Assembly (NCBI RefSeq): GCF_012241385.1
Contig: NZ_JAAVXB010000002.1
Coordinates: 558,001 to 622,000, forward strand
Direction: 5' to 3'
Source of the DNA: Solimonas marina
GTDB taxonomy: Bacteria; Pseudomonadota; Gammaproteobacteria; Nevskiales; Nevskiaceae
DNA: 64,000 nt
Below, one piece after another: positions 46,346-54,272 of this stretch (within the stretch, counting starts at the first letter, position 1; every line of letters begins with the position of its first letter). The notes beneath the pieces were generated by a model. The model made no database searches. It saw only the letters and a program-made list of their open reading frames with translations, and was not told where the DNA came from. The position numbers and the translations under genes were made by a program.

Positions 46346-47107
46346 ATGGGACGTGTACAGGACAAGGTCTGCATCGTGACCGGTGGCGCGCGTGGCCTGG
46401 GCCTCGCTGCCGCCGAGGCGCTGCTCGAAGAAGGCGCGTACGTGCTGCTCACCGACGTCGATCGCGATGCCGGTGCCGCGGTCGCGGCGCGGCTCGGGTC
46501 GCGTGCGGCGTTCGTGATGCAGGACGTCACCGACGATGCGCGCTGGCCGGCGGTGCTCGATGAGGCGATCACGCGCTGGGGGCGGCTCGACGTGCTCGTC
46601 AACAACGCCGGCATCGGCTTGCTCGCCGACATCGAGCAATCGACGCTGGAAGGGTGGCGGCGCACGCTCGACATCAATCTGAGCGGCGTCTATCTCGGCA
46701 CGCAGGCGGCCATCGCGCGCATGAAGGAACACGGCGGGGCGATCGTCAACATGGCGTCGATCGAGGGCCTGCTCGGCGAGGCGATGCTGCCGGCCTACAA
46801 CGCCAGCAAGGGCGGTGTGCGTCTGTTCACGCGCTCCGCCGCCATTCATTGCGCACGCGCTGGCTACGGCATTCGCATCAACACCGTATGCCCCGGCTTT
46901 GCCGACACGCAGATGGTCAGCGGCGCATTGGCGACGCTGACGCCCGAACTGGCCCAGCAGTTTGCGGAGAAGACCTTGTCGCGCATTCCGCTTGGCCGCT
47001 TCGCGCGGCCCGAAGAAATCGCCCGCTGTGTGCTGTTCCTGGCATCCGATGAAGCGAGCTACGTGACCGGCGCCGACCTGGTGGTCGACGGCGGCATGAC
47101 GGCCTGA
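46346..47107 (+). CDS. Short-chain dehydrogenase/reductase (SDR), second of the operon
   Basis: 253-residue classical SDR: coenzyme motif TGGARGLG near residue 12, NNAG near 86, catalytic YNASK with Tyr151, and the C-terminal VTGADLVVDGGMTA. Related in type to 3-hydroxyacyl or cyclic-alcohol dehydrogenases. A GGGAGGCCAGG ribosome binding site precedes the ATG, 15 bp after the ligase gene. Substrate not predictable. Confidence 0.88.
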   Translation: MGRVQDKVCIVTGGARGLGLAAAEALLEEGAYVLLTDVDRDAGAAVAARLGSRAAFVMQDVTDDARWPAVLDEAITRWGRLDVLVNNAGIGLLADIEQSTLEGWRRTLDINLSGVYLGTQAAIARMKEHGGAIVNMASIEGLLGEAMLPAYNASKGGVRLFTRSAAIHCARAGYGIRINTVCPGFADTQMVSGALATLTPELAQQFAEKTLSRIPLGRFARPEEIARCVLFLASDEASYVTGADLVVDGGMTA

Positions 47108-47152
47108 CGCGACACCCCGTCGAAGCAACAACAAAAACCCGAGGAGAGAAGC

Positions 47153-48289
47153 ATGAGCAAGAAACCCGTCGTCATCTATGGCGTCACCGGCTACACCGGC
47201 CGCCTCGTCGCCGAGTATCTGCGCGAATACCGTACGCCGTTCATCGCCGCTGGCCGTGACGCCAAGCGCATCAAGGAAGTGCTCGACAAGGTGCCGGGCA
47301 TCGAGAATGCCGACTACGAGATCGCCGAAGTCGAGCACAGCGTCGAGGCGTTGACCCAGCTGATGAAGGGCGCCAAGGTCATGTGCAACATGGTCGGCCC
47401 GTTCATGAAGTACGGCGACGAGGCGGTCGAAGCCTGTTACAACGCCGGCGCGCATTACACCGATACCAACGGCGAGCAGAACTGGATGATGCACGCCGAG
47501 GAGAAGTGGGGGCAGAAGTTCGCCGACAAGAACCTGCTGCTGACGCCGGGCATCGCGCAGATGTATACGACCGGCGAGATCGCCGCCAACCTCTGCCTCG
47601 AAACGCCGGGACTCGATACGCTCGACATCCTCGTACTGTGGCGTGGCTTCCCGACCTATGCGTCGACGCAGACGATCTTCAGCATCCTCACGTCCGACTT
47701 CTTCTACCTCGAGCAGAACCAGTACGTGCAGTGGTCGCCGTACGCGAAGATCGAGGCGATGGTGCCCGGCCAGCACGCGACGGCGATGGCGCTGCCGTGG
47801 GGCGGCACCGCGCATCCGGTGTGGTTCAAGAACGATCCGCGCGTCGCGACCTGCAAGGCGATGGGCGGTGTGTTCGAGCGCACCGTGATGGAAGGCGTGG
47901 TGCAGATCACGTCGGTCGTCGAGGAGAAGATCAAGAAGCTGCCGAAGGCCGAAGCGGAGAAGGAGTTGTCGGCGATGGCGGCGTCGCTGCAGGCCGGCAT
48001 GCCGCCGCGCGAGAATCCGCGCCTCAACACGTCGGTCGATTCGGTCCACGCCAGCGGCCCGCTCGGACATGCGCATTGCGTGATTCACGGCGTCTGCAAC
48101 TACAAGCAGACCGGGCTGTTGCAGGCCTATGTCGCGTATCACCTGCTGCAGGCGCCGCCGAAGCGTTACGGCTTCGCGTCCGGCTGTCAGGCCTTCGGTC
48201 ACCGCGAGCTGCTCGGTGTCTTGCAGAGCTTCGGTCTGGTGTCGCGGCCGGAGCTGACGGTCAACTCGGCGTCGGCCAGCCTCGGCTGA
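47153..48289 (+). CDS. Saccharopine dehydrogenase-like NAD(P)-binding oxidoreductase
   Basis: 378-residue protein with an N-terminal Rossmann domain IYGVTGYTGRLVAEYL (about residues 8-23), then NMVGPFMKYGDEAVEACYNAG and YTDTNGEQNW, the hallmarks of the saccharopine-dehydrogenase-like family to which the trans-acting enoyl reductases of mycobacteria also belong. The C-terminal half is not an amino-acid-binding saccharopine domain. A CGAGGAGAGAAGC ribosome binding site precedes the ATG. It may reduce an enoyl or ketone group of a hydrophobic intermediate; the exact reaction is not predictable. Confidence 0.82.
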   Translation: MSKKPVVIYGVTGYTGRLVAEYLREYRTPFIAAGRDAKRIKEVLDKVPGIENADYEIAEVEHSVEALTQLMKGAKVMCNMVGPFMKYGDEAVEACYNAGAHYTDTNGEQNWMMHAEEKWGQKFADKNLLLTPGIAQMYTTGEIAANLCLETPGLDTLDILVLWRGFPTYASTQTIFSILTSDFFYLEQNQYVQWSPYAKIEAMVPGQHATAMALPWGGTAHPVWFKNDPRVATCKAMGGVFERTVMEGVVQITSVVEEKIKKLPKAEAEKELSAMAASLQAGMPPRENPRLNTSVDSVHASGPLGHAHCVIHGVCNYKQTGLLQAYVAYHLLQAPPKRYGFASGCQAFGHRELLGVLQSFGLVSRPELTVNSASASLG

Positions 48290-48302
48290 ACGGCCGCCGC
48301 CG

Positions 48303-50327
48303 ATGAGCGTCGTGCGCATCGCAGCGTCAACGCCGCGGATCGCGGAGGGCGAGCGGCTATGGACGCCGCCGCCCGACGCGGTAGGCGGCGCTGCGGTCGA
48401 ACGCTTCCGGCACTGGGTCAATGCACGCCATGGCCTGGACCTCTGCGATTACGACGCACTGTGGCGCTGGTCGGTCGACGAGGTCGAGACCTTCTGGGCG
48501 GCGGTGTGGGCGTACTTCGATGTGCATGCGACGCAACCGTACGAGCGGGTGCTGGCGGCGCGGACCATGCCGGGCGCGGTCTGGTTCGAAGGCGCGCGGG
48601 TCAACTACGCCGAACACCTGCTGCGCCGCGAAAGCCGACACCCGGACGCGCCGGCGTTGCTGCACGCATCGGAACTGCGTGACGGCGGCGAGCTGAGCTG
48701 GGGCGAACTGGGCCGTCAGGTCAGGACACTGGCGACGCGTCTGCGCGAGCTGGGTATTGGCCCCGGCGACTGCGTCGGCGCCTACATGCCGAACATCCCG
48801 GAAACGGCGGTGGCGATGCTGGCGACGACGGCGATCGGTGCGACCTGGGCCGCAGCGTCGCCGGAGTTTGGTTCAAGAGCGGTGATCGAGCGCTTCGCGC
48901 AAATCGCGCCGAAGCTGTTGTTCGTCGTCGACGGCTATCGCTTCGATGGCGTCGATTTCGAACGCGGTGAGCAGGTGGCCGAGATCGTCGCCGGGCTCGG
49001 CGGTGTCGAGCACGTGATCTGTCTTCCATACCTGGTGCCGCAGCGTGCGCCGCAGCAGCCCGGTGCCATGGCCTGGGCCGATTTGTTGGCGACGGCCGAG
49101 CCGGCACAGTTCGAGTACGAGTATGTGGCGCATGACCATCCGCTGTGGGTGTTGTTTTCGTCGGGGACCACGGGCCTGCCGAAGGCGGTCATCCACAGCC
49201 ACGTCGGCATTCTCGTCGAGCACTGCAAGCTGACCGCGTTTCACGTCGGCCTGACGCCGGAGTCGCGGCCGTTCTATTTTTCGACGTCGGGCTGGATGAT
49301 GTGGAACGTGCTGCTCGCCAGCCTGCTGCAGGGCGCGACACCCGTGCTCTACGACGGCTGCCCGATCGGCCCCGATCCCGAGGTGCTGTGGAAGCTGGTC
49401 GAGCGCATGCGCGTGACGCATTTCGGCACCAGCCCGAGCTTTGCGCAGATCATGCAGAAGGCCGGCCTGCGTCCGTGCGAGCGCTACGACCTGTCGGCGC
49501 TGCACATGATCCTGCTGGCCGGTTCGCCGGCCATGCCGGAAACCTTTGCGTGGTTTTACGAGGACGTGAAGCCGGATCTGTGGGTCACCTCGCAGAGCGG
49601 CGGCACGGAGATCGCCTCGGCCTTCGTCGGTGCGGTGCCGAGCCTGCCGGTCTATGCCGGCGAGATTCAGACGCGCTTGCTCGGCATGGACGTCGACGTC
49701 TGGAACGAGCAGGGTGAGCCGGTCGTCGATCAGACCGGCGAACTGGTGGTGCGCAAGCCGTTTCCATCGATGCCGTTGCGCTTCTGGAACGACGCCGGCA
49801 ACGCGCGGTATCACGACACGTATTTCCAGACCTGGCCGGGTGTCTGGCGGCATGGCGATTCGACCAAGATCAATGACCGCGGCGGCGTCTACGTCTACGG
49901 CCGCAGCGATTCGACGCTGAACCGTTACGGCGTCTGTATCGGCACCGCCGAGATCTATCGCAGCGTCGAGCGCATCGACGATGTGATCGACAGCATCATC
50001 GTCTGCTGCGAACTCGCCGGCGGACGCTTTTTCATGCCGATGTTCGTCAAGCTGCGCGCCGGCCTGGAACTCGACGAGGCGATGCGGGCGCGAATTCGCG
50101 GGCAACTGCGCGCCGACTGCAGCCCGCGGCATGTGCCCGACCAGCTTTATCGCGTCGACAAGATTCCCTACACGCTGACCGGCAAGAAGATGGAAGTGCC
50201 GGTGCGCAAGCTGCTGAGTGGCTGGCCGCTCGAGAAGGCCGCCAGCCGCGATGCGATGCTCGATCCGACCGCGATCGATTGGTTCGTCCGCTTTCGGGCC
50301 GACAATCACGCGATGCTGACCGGCTGA
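48303..50327 (+). CDS. Acetoacetyl-CoA synthetase-like beta-ketoacid CoA ligase, third copy
   Basis: 674-residue ligase of the same group as those at 31865 and 44291: LWRWSVDEVETFWAAVWAYF near residue 55, FSSGTTGLPKAVI near 285, TSQSGGTEIASAF, GRSDSTLNRYGVCIGTAEIY, and LTGKKMEVPVRK at the C-terminus. The three copies are full-length with intact motifs, so none looks like a relic. No strong ribosome binding site precedes its ATG, 13 bp after the previous gene, so translation may depend on coupling. Confidence 0.88.
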   Translation: MSVVRIAASTPRIAEGERLWTPPPDAVGGAAVERFRHWVNARHGLDLCDYDALWRWSVDEVETFWAAVWAYFDVHATQPYERVLAARTMPGAVWFEGARVNYAEHLLRRESRHPDAPALLHASELRDGGELSWGELGRQVRTLATRLRELGIGPGDCVGAYMPNIPETAVAMLATTAIGATWAAASPEFGSRAVIERFAQIAPKLLFVVDGYRFDGVDFERGEQVAEIVAGLGGVEHVICLPYLVPQRAPQQPGAMAWADLLATAEPAQFEYEYVAHDHPLWVLFSSGTTGLPKAVIHSHVGILVEHCKLTAFHVGLTPESRPFYFSTSGWMMWNVLLASLLQGATPVLYDGCPIGPDPEVLWKLVERMRVTHFGTSPSFAQIMQKAGLRPCERYDLSALHMILLAGSPAMPETFAWFYEDVKPDLWVTSQSGGTEIASAFVGAVPSLPVYAGEIQTRLLGMDVDVWNEQGEPVVDQTGELVVRKPFPSMPLRFWNDAGNARYHDTYFQTWPGVWRHGDSTKINDRGGVYVYGRSDSTLNRYGVCIGTAEIYRSVERIDDVIDSIIVCCELAGGRFFMPMFVKLRAGLELDEAMRARIRGQLRADCSPRHVPDQLYRVDKIPYTLTGKKMEVPVRKLLSGWPLEKAASRDAMLDPTAIDWFVRFRADNHAMLTG

Positions 50328-50367
50328 TGGGCGTGCCGAATCTCCTCCACGTTGCGGAGCTGCCGCG

Positions 50368-52167
50368 ATGAGCGACGGCGCGCCGATCGACGATCTGATG
50401 TTCTGTATCGAGGAGCTGCGCTCGCTCGACGACGACACGCTGACCGCGAGCGATGTCGACCACGATACGACGCGCGCAGTCCTCGAAGCCTGCGCGCGCT
50501 TCGCGACGGAAGAGCTTGAAACGCTCGATGCCGACGGCGATCGCCTGGGCGCGCAGTGGCGCGACGGCTCGGTGCGGATGCCGCCCGGCTTTCGCGATGC
50601 CTATCGGCGTTACGTCGATGCCGGCTGGCAGGGACTGCAGCACCCGGCGGTCTACGGCGGTCAGGCGCTGCCGCAGACGACCGCGGCCGCCTGCGCCGAG
50701 ATCATCAATGCCGCCAACCTCGGCTTTGCGCTGTGTCCGCTGCTGACCGACGGTGCGATCGAAGCATTGCTGACCGCCGGATCGGCGGCGCAGTGTCGCT
50801 TGTATGTGCCGCGCCTGGTCTCCGGTGAATGGACTGGCACGATGAATCTGACCGAGCCTCAGGCCGGGTCCGACCTGGCCTTGCTCAAGGCGCGTGCGGA
50901 GTTGCAGGCGGACGGCAGCTACCGCCTGTTCGGGCAGAAGATTTTCATTACCTACGGCGACCACGACCTGACCGACAACATCATTCACCTGGTGCTGGCG
51001 CGCACCGCCGATGCGCCGCCGGGCGTGCGTGGGATCAGCCTGTTCGTCGTGCCCAAGTTCCTGGTCGACGATCAGGGGCGCATCGGCGCGCGCAACGATG
51101 TGCGCTGCGTGTCGATCGAGCACAAGCTCGGTATTCACGCCAGCCCCACCGCGACGCTCGCGTTCGGTGAAGGTGAAGGTGAAGGGCAGGGTGGCCGCGG
51201 CGCGGTGGCCTATCTGCTGGGCGCCGAACATGAAGGCCTGCAGGCGATGTTCGTGATGATGAACCTCGCGCGTTTCCGGGTCGGCGTTCAGGGCATCGGG
51301 GTCGCGCAGCGCGCGTATCGCAAGGCCGCTCGCTACGCGCGCGAACGCGTGCAGTCACGGCCGGTCGATGGTCGACGGCCAAACGCCGTGGCCATCGTCG
51401 AGCACCCGGACGTACGCCGCATGCTGATGACGATGCGTGCGCACATCGAGGCCACGCGTGCGCTGGCGATTCATGCCGCCAGCCTGGCCGACGCTGCCGA
51501 AGTCGGCCTTGACCCCGACGGCGAGGCACGTGCGCTCTACGAGTTCCTGGTACCCCTGCTGAAGGGCTATGCGACCGAAATGTGTGTCGACGTCACTAGC
51601 CTCGGCATCCAGATTCACGGCGGCATGGGTTTCATCGAGGAGACCGGCGCCGCCCAGCACTACCGTGATGCCCGCATCCTGCCGATCTACGAAGGCACCA
51701 CGGCGATCCAGGCCAATGACCTGATCGGTCGCAAGCTGCTGCGCGACGGTGGGCATATCGCGCGGCGGATGGCGGCGCGCATCGAACGGGTCGAACACGG
51801 TCTGGCCGCTGCCGGCGGCATCGATCACGCTGCGATCCGCGCGCCGCTGCGACGATTGCGCCTGGCGTTTCTCGACGCCGTCGAATTCATGCTGGGCCGC
51901 CAGCACGACAACGTCAATGCGATCTACGCGGCGGCCGTGCCCTTCCTGCAGATGGCGGCGCGGCTGGTCGCCGGTGGCCTGCTGGCGCGCTGCGCGCTGG
52001 CGGCGACACGTCGTGCCGGCGATGGCGGCGACACGGACTTTCTCGATGCCAAGCGCATTACCGCGCGCTTTTATGCCGAGCACATCGTGGCGCCGGCCGT
52101 GGGGCTGCGCGACGTCATCATCTACGGCGGCAACAGCGCACTGGCGCTGGCCGCTGGCGCTTTCTGA
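50368..52167 (+). CDS. Acyl-CoA dehydrogenase, DmdC/FadE-like long form
   Basis: FAD-dependent acyl-CoA dehydrogenase of 599 residues, the length and layout of the DmdC (3-methylmercaptopropionyl-CoA dehydrogenase) group with a C-terminal extension. Blocks: MNLTEPQAGSDLALLKARAE near residue 158, GQKIFITYGDHDL near 190, IHGGMGFIEETGAAQHYRDA near 413, and PIYEGTTAIQANDL, with the catalytic Glu near residue 442. A run GEGEGEGQGG near residue 266 comes from three direct copies of GGTGAA (51166-51183), a possible slippage site. Together with a CoA ligase and thiolase it allows beta-oxidation of the shortened chain. Confidence 0.9.
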   Translation: MSDGAPIDDLMFCIEELRSLDDDTLTASDVDHDTTRAVLEACARFATEELETLDADGDRLGAQWRDGSVRMPPGFRDAYRRYVDAGWQGLQHPAVYGGQALPQTTAAACAEIINAANLGFALCPLLTDGAIEALLTAGSAAQCRLYVPRLVSGEWTGTMNLTEPQAGSDLALLKARAELQADGSYRLFGQKIFITYGDHDLTDNIIHLVLARTADAPPGVRGISLFVVPKFLVDDQGRIGARNDVRCVSIEHKLGIHASPTATLAFGEGEGEGQGGRGAVAYLLGAEHEGLQAMFVMMNLARFRVGVQGIGVAQRAYRKAARYARERVQSRPVDGRRPNAVAIVEHPDVRRMLMTMRAHIEATRALAIHAASLADAAEVGLDPDGEARALYEFLVPLLKGYATEMCVDVTSLGIQIHGGMGFIEETGAAQHYRDARILPIYEGTTAIQANDLIGRKLLRDGGHIARRMAARIERVEHGLAAAGGIDHAAIRAPLRRLRLAFLDAVEFMLGRQHDNVNAIYAAAVPFLQMAARLVAGGLLARCALAATRRAGDGGDTDFLDAKRITARFYAEHIVAPAVGLRDVIIYGGNSALALAAGAF

Positions 52168-52202
52168 ATCCACCCACTTCGATCGCTAGCGGAGCACGCA
52201 CC

Positions 52203-53024
52203 ATGTCCGGGCTGTCTGGCAAAACCTTATTCATTACCGGCGCGAGCCGTGGCATCGGCAAGGCGATCGCCTTGCGTGCCGCGCGTGATGGCGCGCGCGT
52301 CGTCGTCGCCGCCAAGACCGCCGCGCCCGATCCGCGCCTGCCCGGCACCATACACAGCGCCGCCGCCGAGATCGTCGCCGCCGGCGGCGAGGCTTTGCCC
52401 CTGCAGGTCGACATCCGCGATGAGGCGCAGGTGCAGGCCGCGGTGGCCCGAGCCGCCGAGCACTTCGGCGGTATCGACATCCTCGTCAACAACGCCAGTG
52501 CCATCAGCCTGACCCGCGCCGACGAAACGCCGCTGAAGCGCTATGACCTGATGATGGACATCAACGTGCGCGGCGCGTTTGTCTGCACGCAGGCCTGCCT
52601 GCCGCACCTGCGCCGCGCCGCCAATCCGCATGTGTTGTTGCTGGCGCCGCCGCTCGACATCGATCCGCGCTGGTTTGCGCGCCACGCCGCGTACACGGTG
52701 TCGAAGTACGCGATGAGTCTGCTGGGCCGAGGACTCGCTGCCGAACTGCGCGACGACGGCATCGCCGTCAACACGCTATGGCCGCGCACCTTGATCGAGA
52801 CGGCGGCGTTGAAGGTCGACGGCCTCGACGGCACCGGCGATGGCCGCACGCCGCAGATCATGGCCGACGCGGCGTATCGCATCGTGACCCGTCCAGCGCG
52901 TCGCTTCAGCGGCCATGCCTGCCTCGACGAGACGGTGTTGCGCGACGCCGGCGTCGACGATTTCTCCGCCTATCTCGCCCGGCCCGGCACGACGCCGGCG
53001 CTGGACCTGTTCGTCTCTGCCTGA
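52203..53024 (+). CDS. SDR family oxidoreductase (HSDL2/AtuB-like)
   Basis: 273-residue SDR of the group that includes HSDL2 and the AtuB/AtuG proteins of acyclic terpene use. The coenzyme motif is TGASRGIG near residue 14, followed by the group's AAKTAAPDPRLPGTIHSAA segment, NNASA near 98, and catalytic YTVSK with Tyr163. The DIDPRWFARHAAYTVSKYAM context and the C-terminal FSGHACLDETVLRDAGV are also typical. The likeness to AtuB hints at isoprenoid substrates, but this SDR group is widespread. It lies 36 bp after the acyl-CoA dehydrogenase gene. Confidence 0.88.
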   Translation: MSGLSGKTLFITGASRGIGKAIALRAARDGARVVVAAKTAAPDPRLPGTIHSAAAEIVAAGGEALPLQVDIRDEAQVQAAVARAAEHFGGIDILVNNASAISLTRADETPLKRYDLMMDINVRGAFVCTQACLPHLRRAANPHVLLLAPPLDIDPRWFARHAAYTVSKYAMSLLGRGLAAELRDDGIAVNTLWPRTLIETAALKVDGLDGTGDGRTPQIMADAAYRIVTRPARRFSGHACLDETVLRDAGVDDFSAYLARPGTTPALDLFVSA

Positions 53025-53033
53025 GAGCTTTCC

Positions 53034-54215
53034 ATGAAACGTCCCGTTCACGTCATCGGCGTCGGCATGACGCCGTTCGTCAAGCCCGGCACCAGCCCGG
53101 ATTATCCGCAGATGGCGCGCGTCGCCGGCCGCACGGCGCTGGGTGATGCCGGCATTGCCTACGACGACATCGAGCAGGTCTACGCGGGCTATGTCTATGG
53201 CGATTCCACGAGCGGCCAGCGCGCCGTTTACGAACTCGGCCTGAGCGGCGTGCCGGTCATCAACGTCAACAACAATTGTTCGACGGGATCGAGTGCGCTC
53301 TATCTTGCACGCCAGGCGATCGAGGGGGGACTCGCCGAATGCGTGCTGGCGATCGGTTTCGAGAAGATGGAGCGCGGTGCGCTTGGCGAGAAATATGCCG
53401 ATCGCGAAGCGCCTCTGGGGCGGCACATGGCGACCATGCATGCGACACAGGCGCCGTCGACCGCGCCGATGGTCGCGCAGATGTTCGGCGGTGCCGGCCG
53501 CGAATACCGCGAGCGTTATGGCGCCAGCCGCGAGACGTTCGCCAAGATCACCGTCAAGGCGCGTCGCCACGCGCGTCACAACCCGAACGCGCTGTTCCGC
53601 ACACCGCTCGATGTTGAAGCGGTCATGGCGTCGGAGACGATCTACGATCCGCTGACGCGCCTGCAGTGCTGTCCGCCGACCTGCGGCGCTGCTGCGGCCG
53701 TCCTCTGCTCCGACGATTTTCTGCGACGCCTGCGCGACGCGCGCCCGGTGACGATCGCCGCACAGGCGATGACGACCGATTATCCGAGCACCTTCGAACC
53801 CCCCTCGATGATGCGCATGGTCGGCAGCGAGCTGACGCGCGCGGCGGCGCGGCAGGTCTATGAAGCGGCCGGCATCGGCCCCGACGACATCGACGTCGTC
53901 GAGCTGCACGATTGCTTCACGGCCAACGAGATCATCAGTTACGAAGGTCTGGGGCTGTGCGGCGAGGGCGAGGCGGAGCGCTACGTCGCCGACGACGACA
54001 ACACCTACGGCGGCCGCTGCGTCGTCAACCCGTCAGGCGGCCTGCTGTCGAAAGGCCATCCGCTCGGTGCGACCGGACTGGCGCAATGTGCCGAGCTGGT
54101 CTGGCAGTTGCGCGGCGAAGCCGGGCCGCGGCAGGTCGATGGCGCGCGCGTGGCCCTGCAGCACAATCTGGGACTGGGCGGCGCCTGCGTCGTCACCTTG
54201 TACCGTCGCGACTGA
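53034..54215 (+). CDS. SCP-x-type thiolase family protein, second copy
   Basis: 393-residue paralogue of the thiolase at 21630, with the same start pattern (VHVIGVGMTPFVKPG), nucleophile Cys82 in NVNNNCSTGSSALY, ELHDCFTANEIISYEGLGL, and GGLLSKGHPLGATGLAQC. It is the last gene of the large operon and provides the cleavage step expected after carboxylation and CoA activation of a ketone. It lies 10 bp after the SDR gene and is followed by a strong stem-loop shared with the convergent regulator gene. Confidence 0.88.
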   Translation: MKRPVHVIGVGMTPFVKPGTSPDYPQMARVAGRTALGDAGIAYDDIEQVYAGYVYGDSTSGQRAVYELGLSGVPVINVNNNCSTGSSALYLARQAIEGGLAECVLAIGFEKMERGALGEKYADREAPLGRHMATMHATQAPSTAPMVAQMFGGAGREYRERYGASRETFAKITVKARRHARHNPNALFRTPLDVEAVMASETIYDPLTRLQCCPPTCGAAAAVLCSDDFLRRLRDARPVTIAAQAMTTDYPSTFEPPSMMRMVGSELTRAAARQVYEAAGIGPDDIDVVELHDCFTANEIISYEGLGLCGEGEAERYVADDDNTYGGRCVVNPSGGLLSKGHPLGATGLAQCAELVWQLRGEAGPRQVDGARVALQHNLGLGGACVVTLYRRD

Positions 54216-54237
54216 GCGCGGGACGTGCCGCTCGCCG

Positions 54238-54264
54238 CCGCACGCCGAAACGCTCGGCGTGCGG
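54238..54264. terminator. Two-way stem-loop between the large operon and the second regulator
   Basis: Perfect 11-bp stem CCGCACGCCGA / TCGGCGTGCGG with a 5-nt loop, between the convergent stops at 54215 and 54273. There is no T tract, so it may terminate poorly without Rho. Confidence 0.55.
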
Positions 54265-54272
54265 GATCGCGC

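Noticed and set aside
45599-48421. 940-codon open frame antisense to a ligase, an SDR and the saccharopine-dehydrogenase-like gene
   Set aside because: It runs across three well-supported genes on the other strand and has no recognisable protein features.
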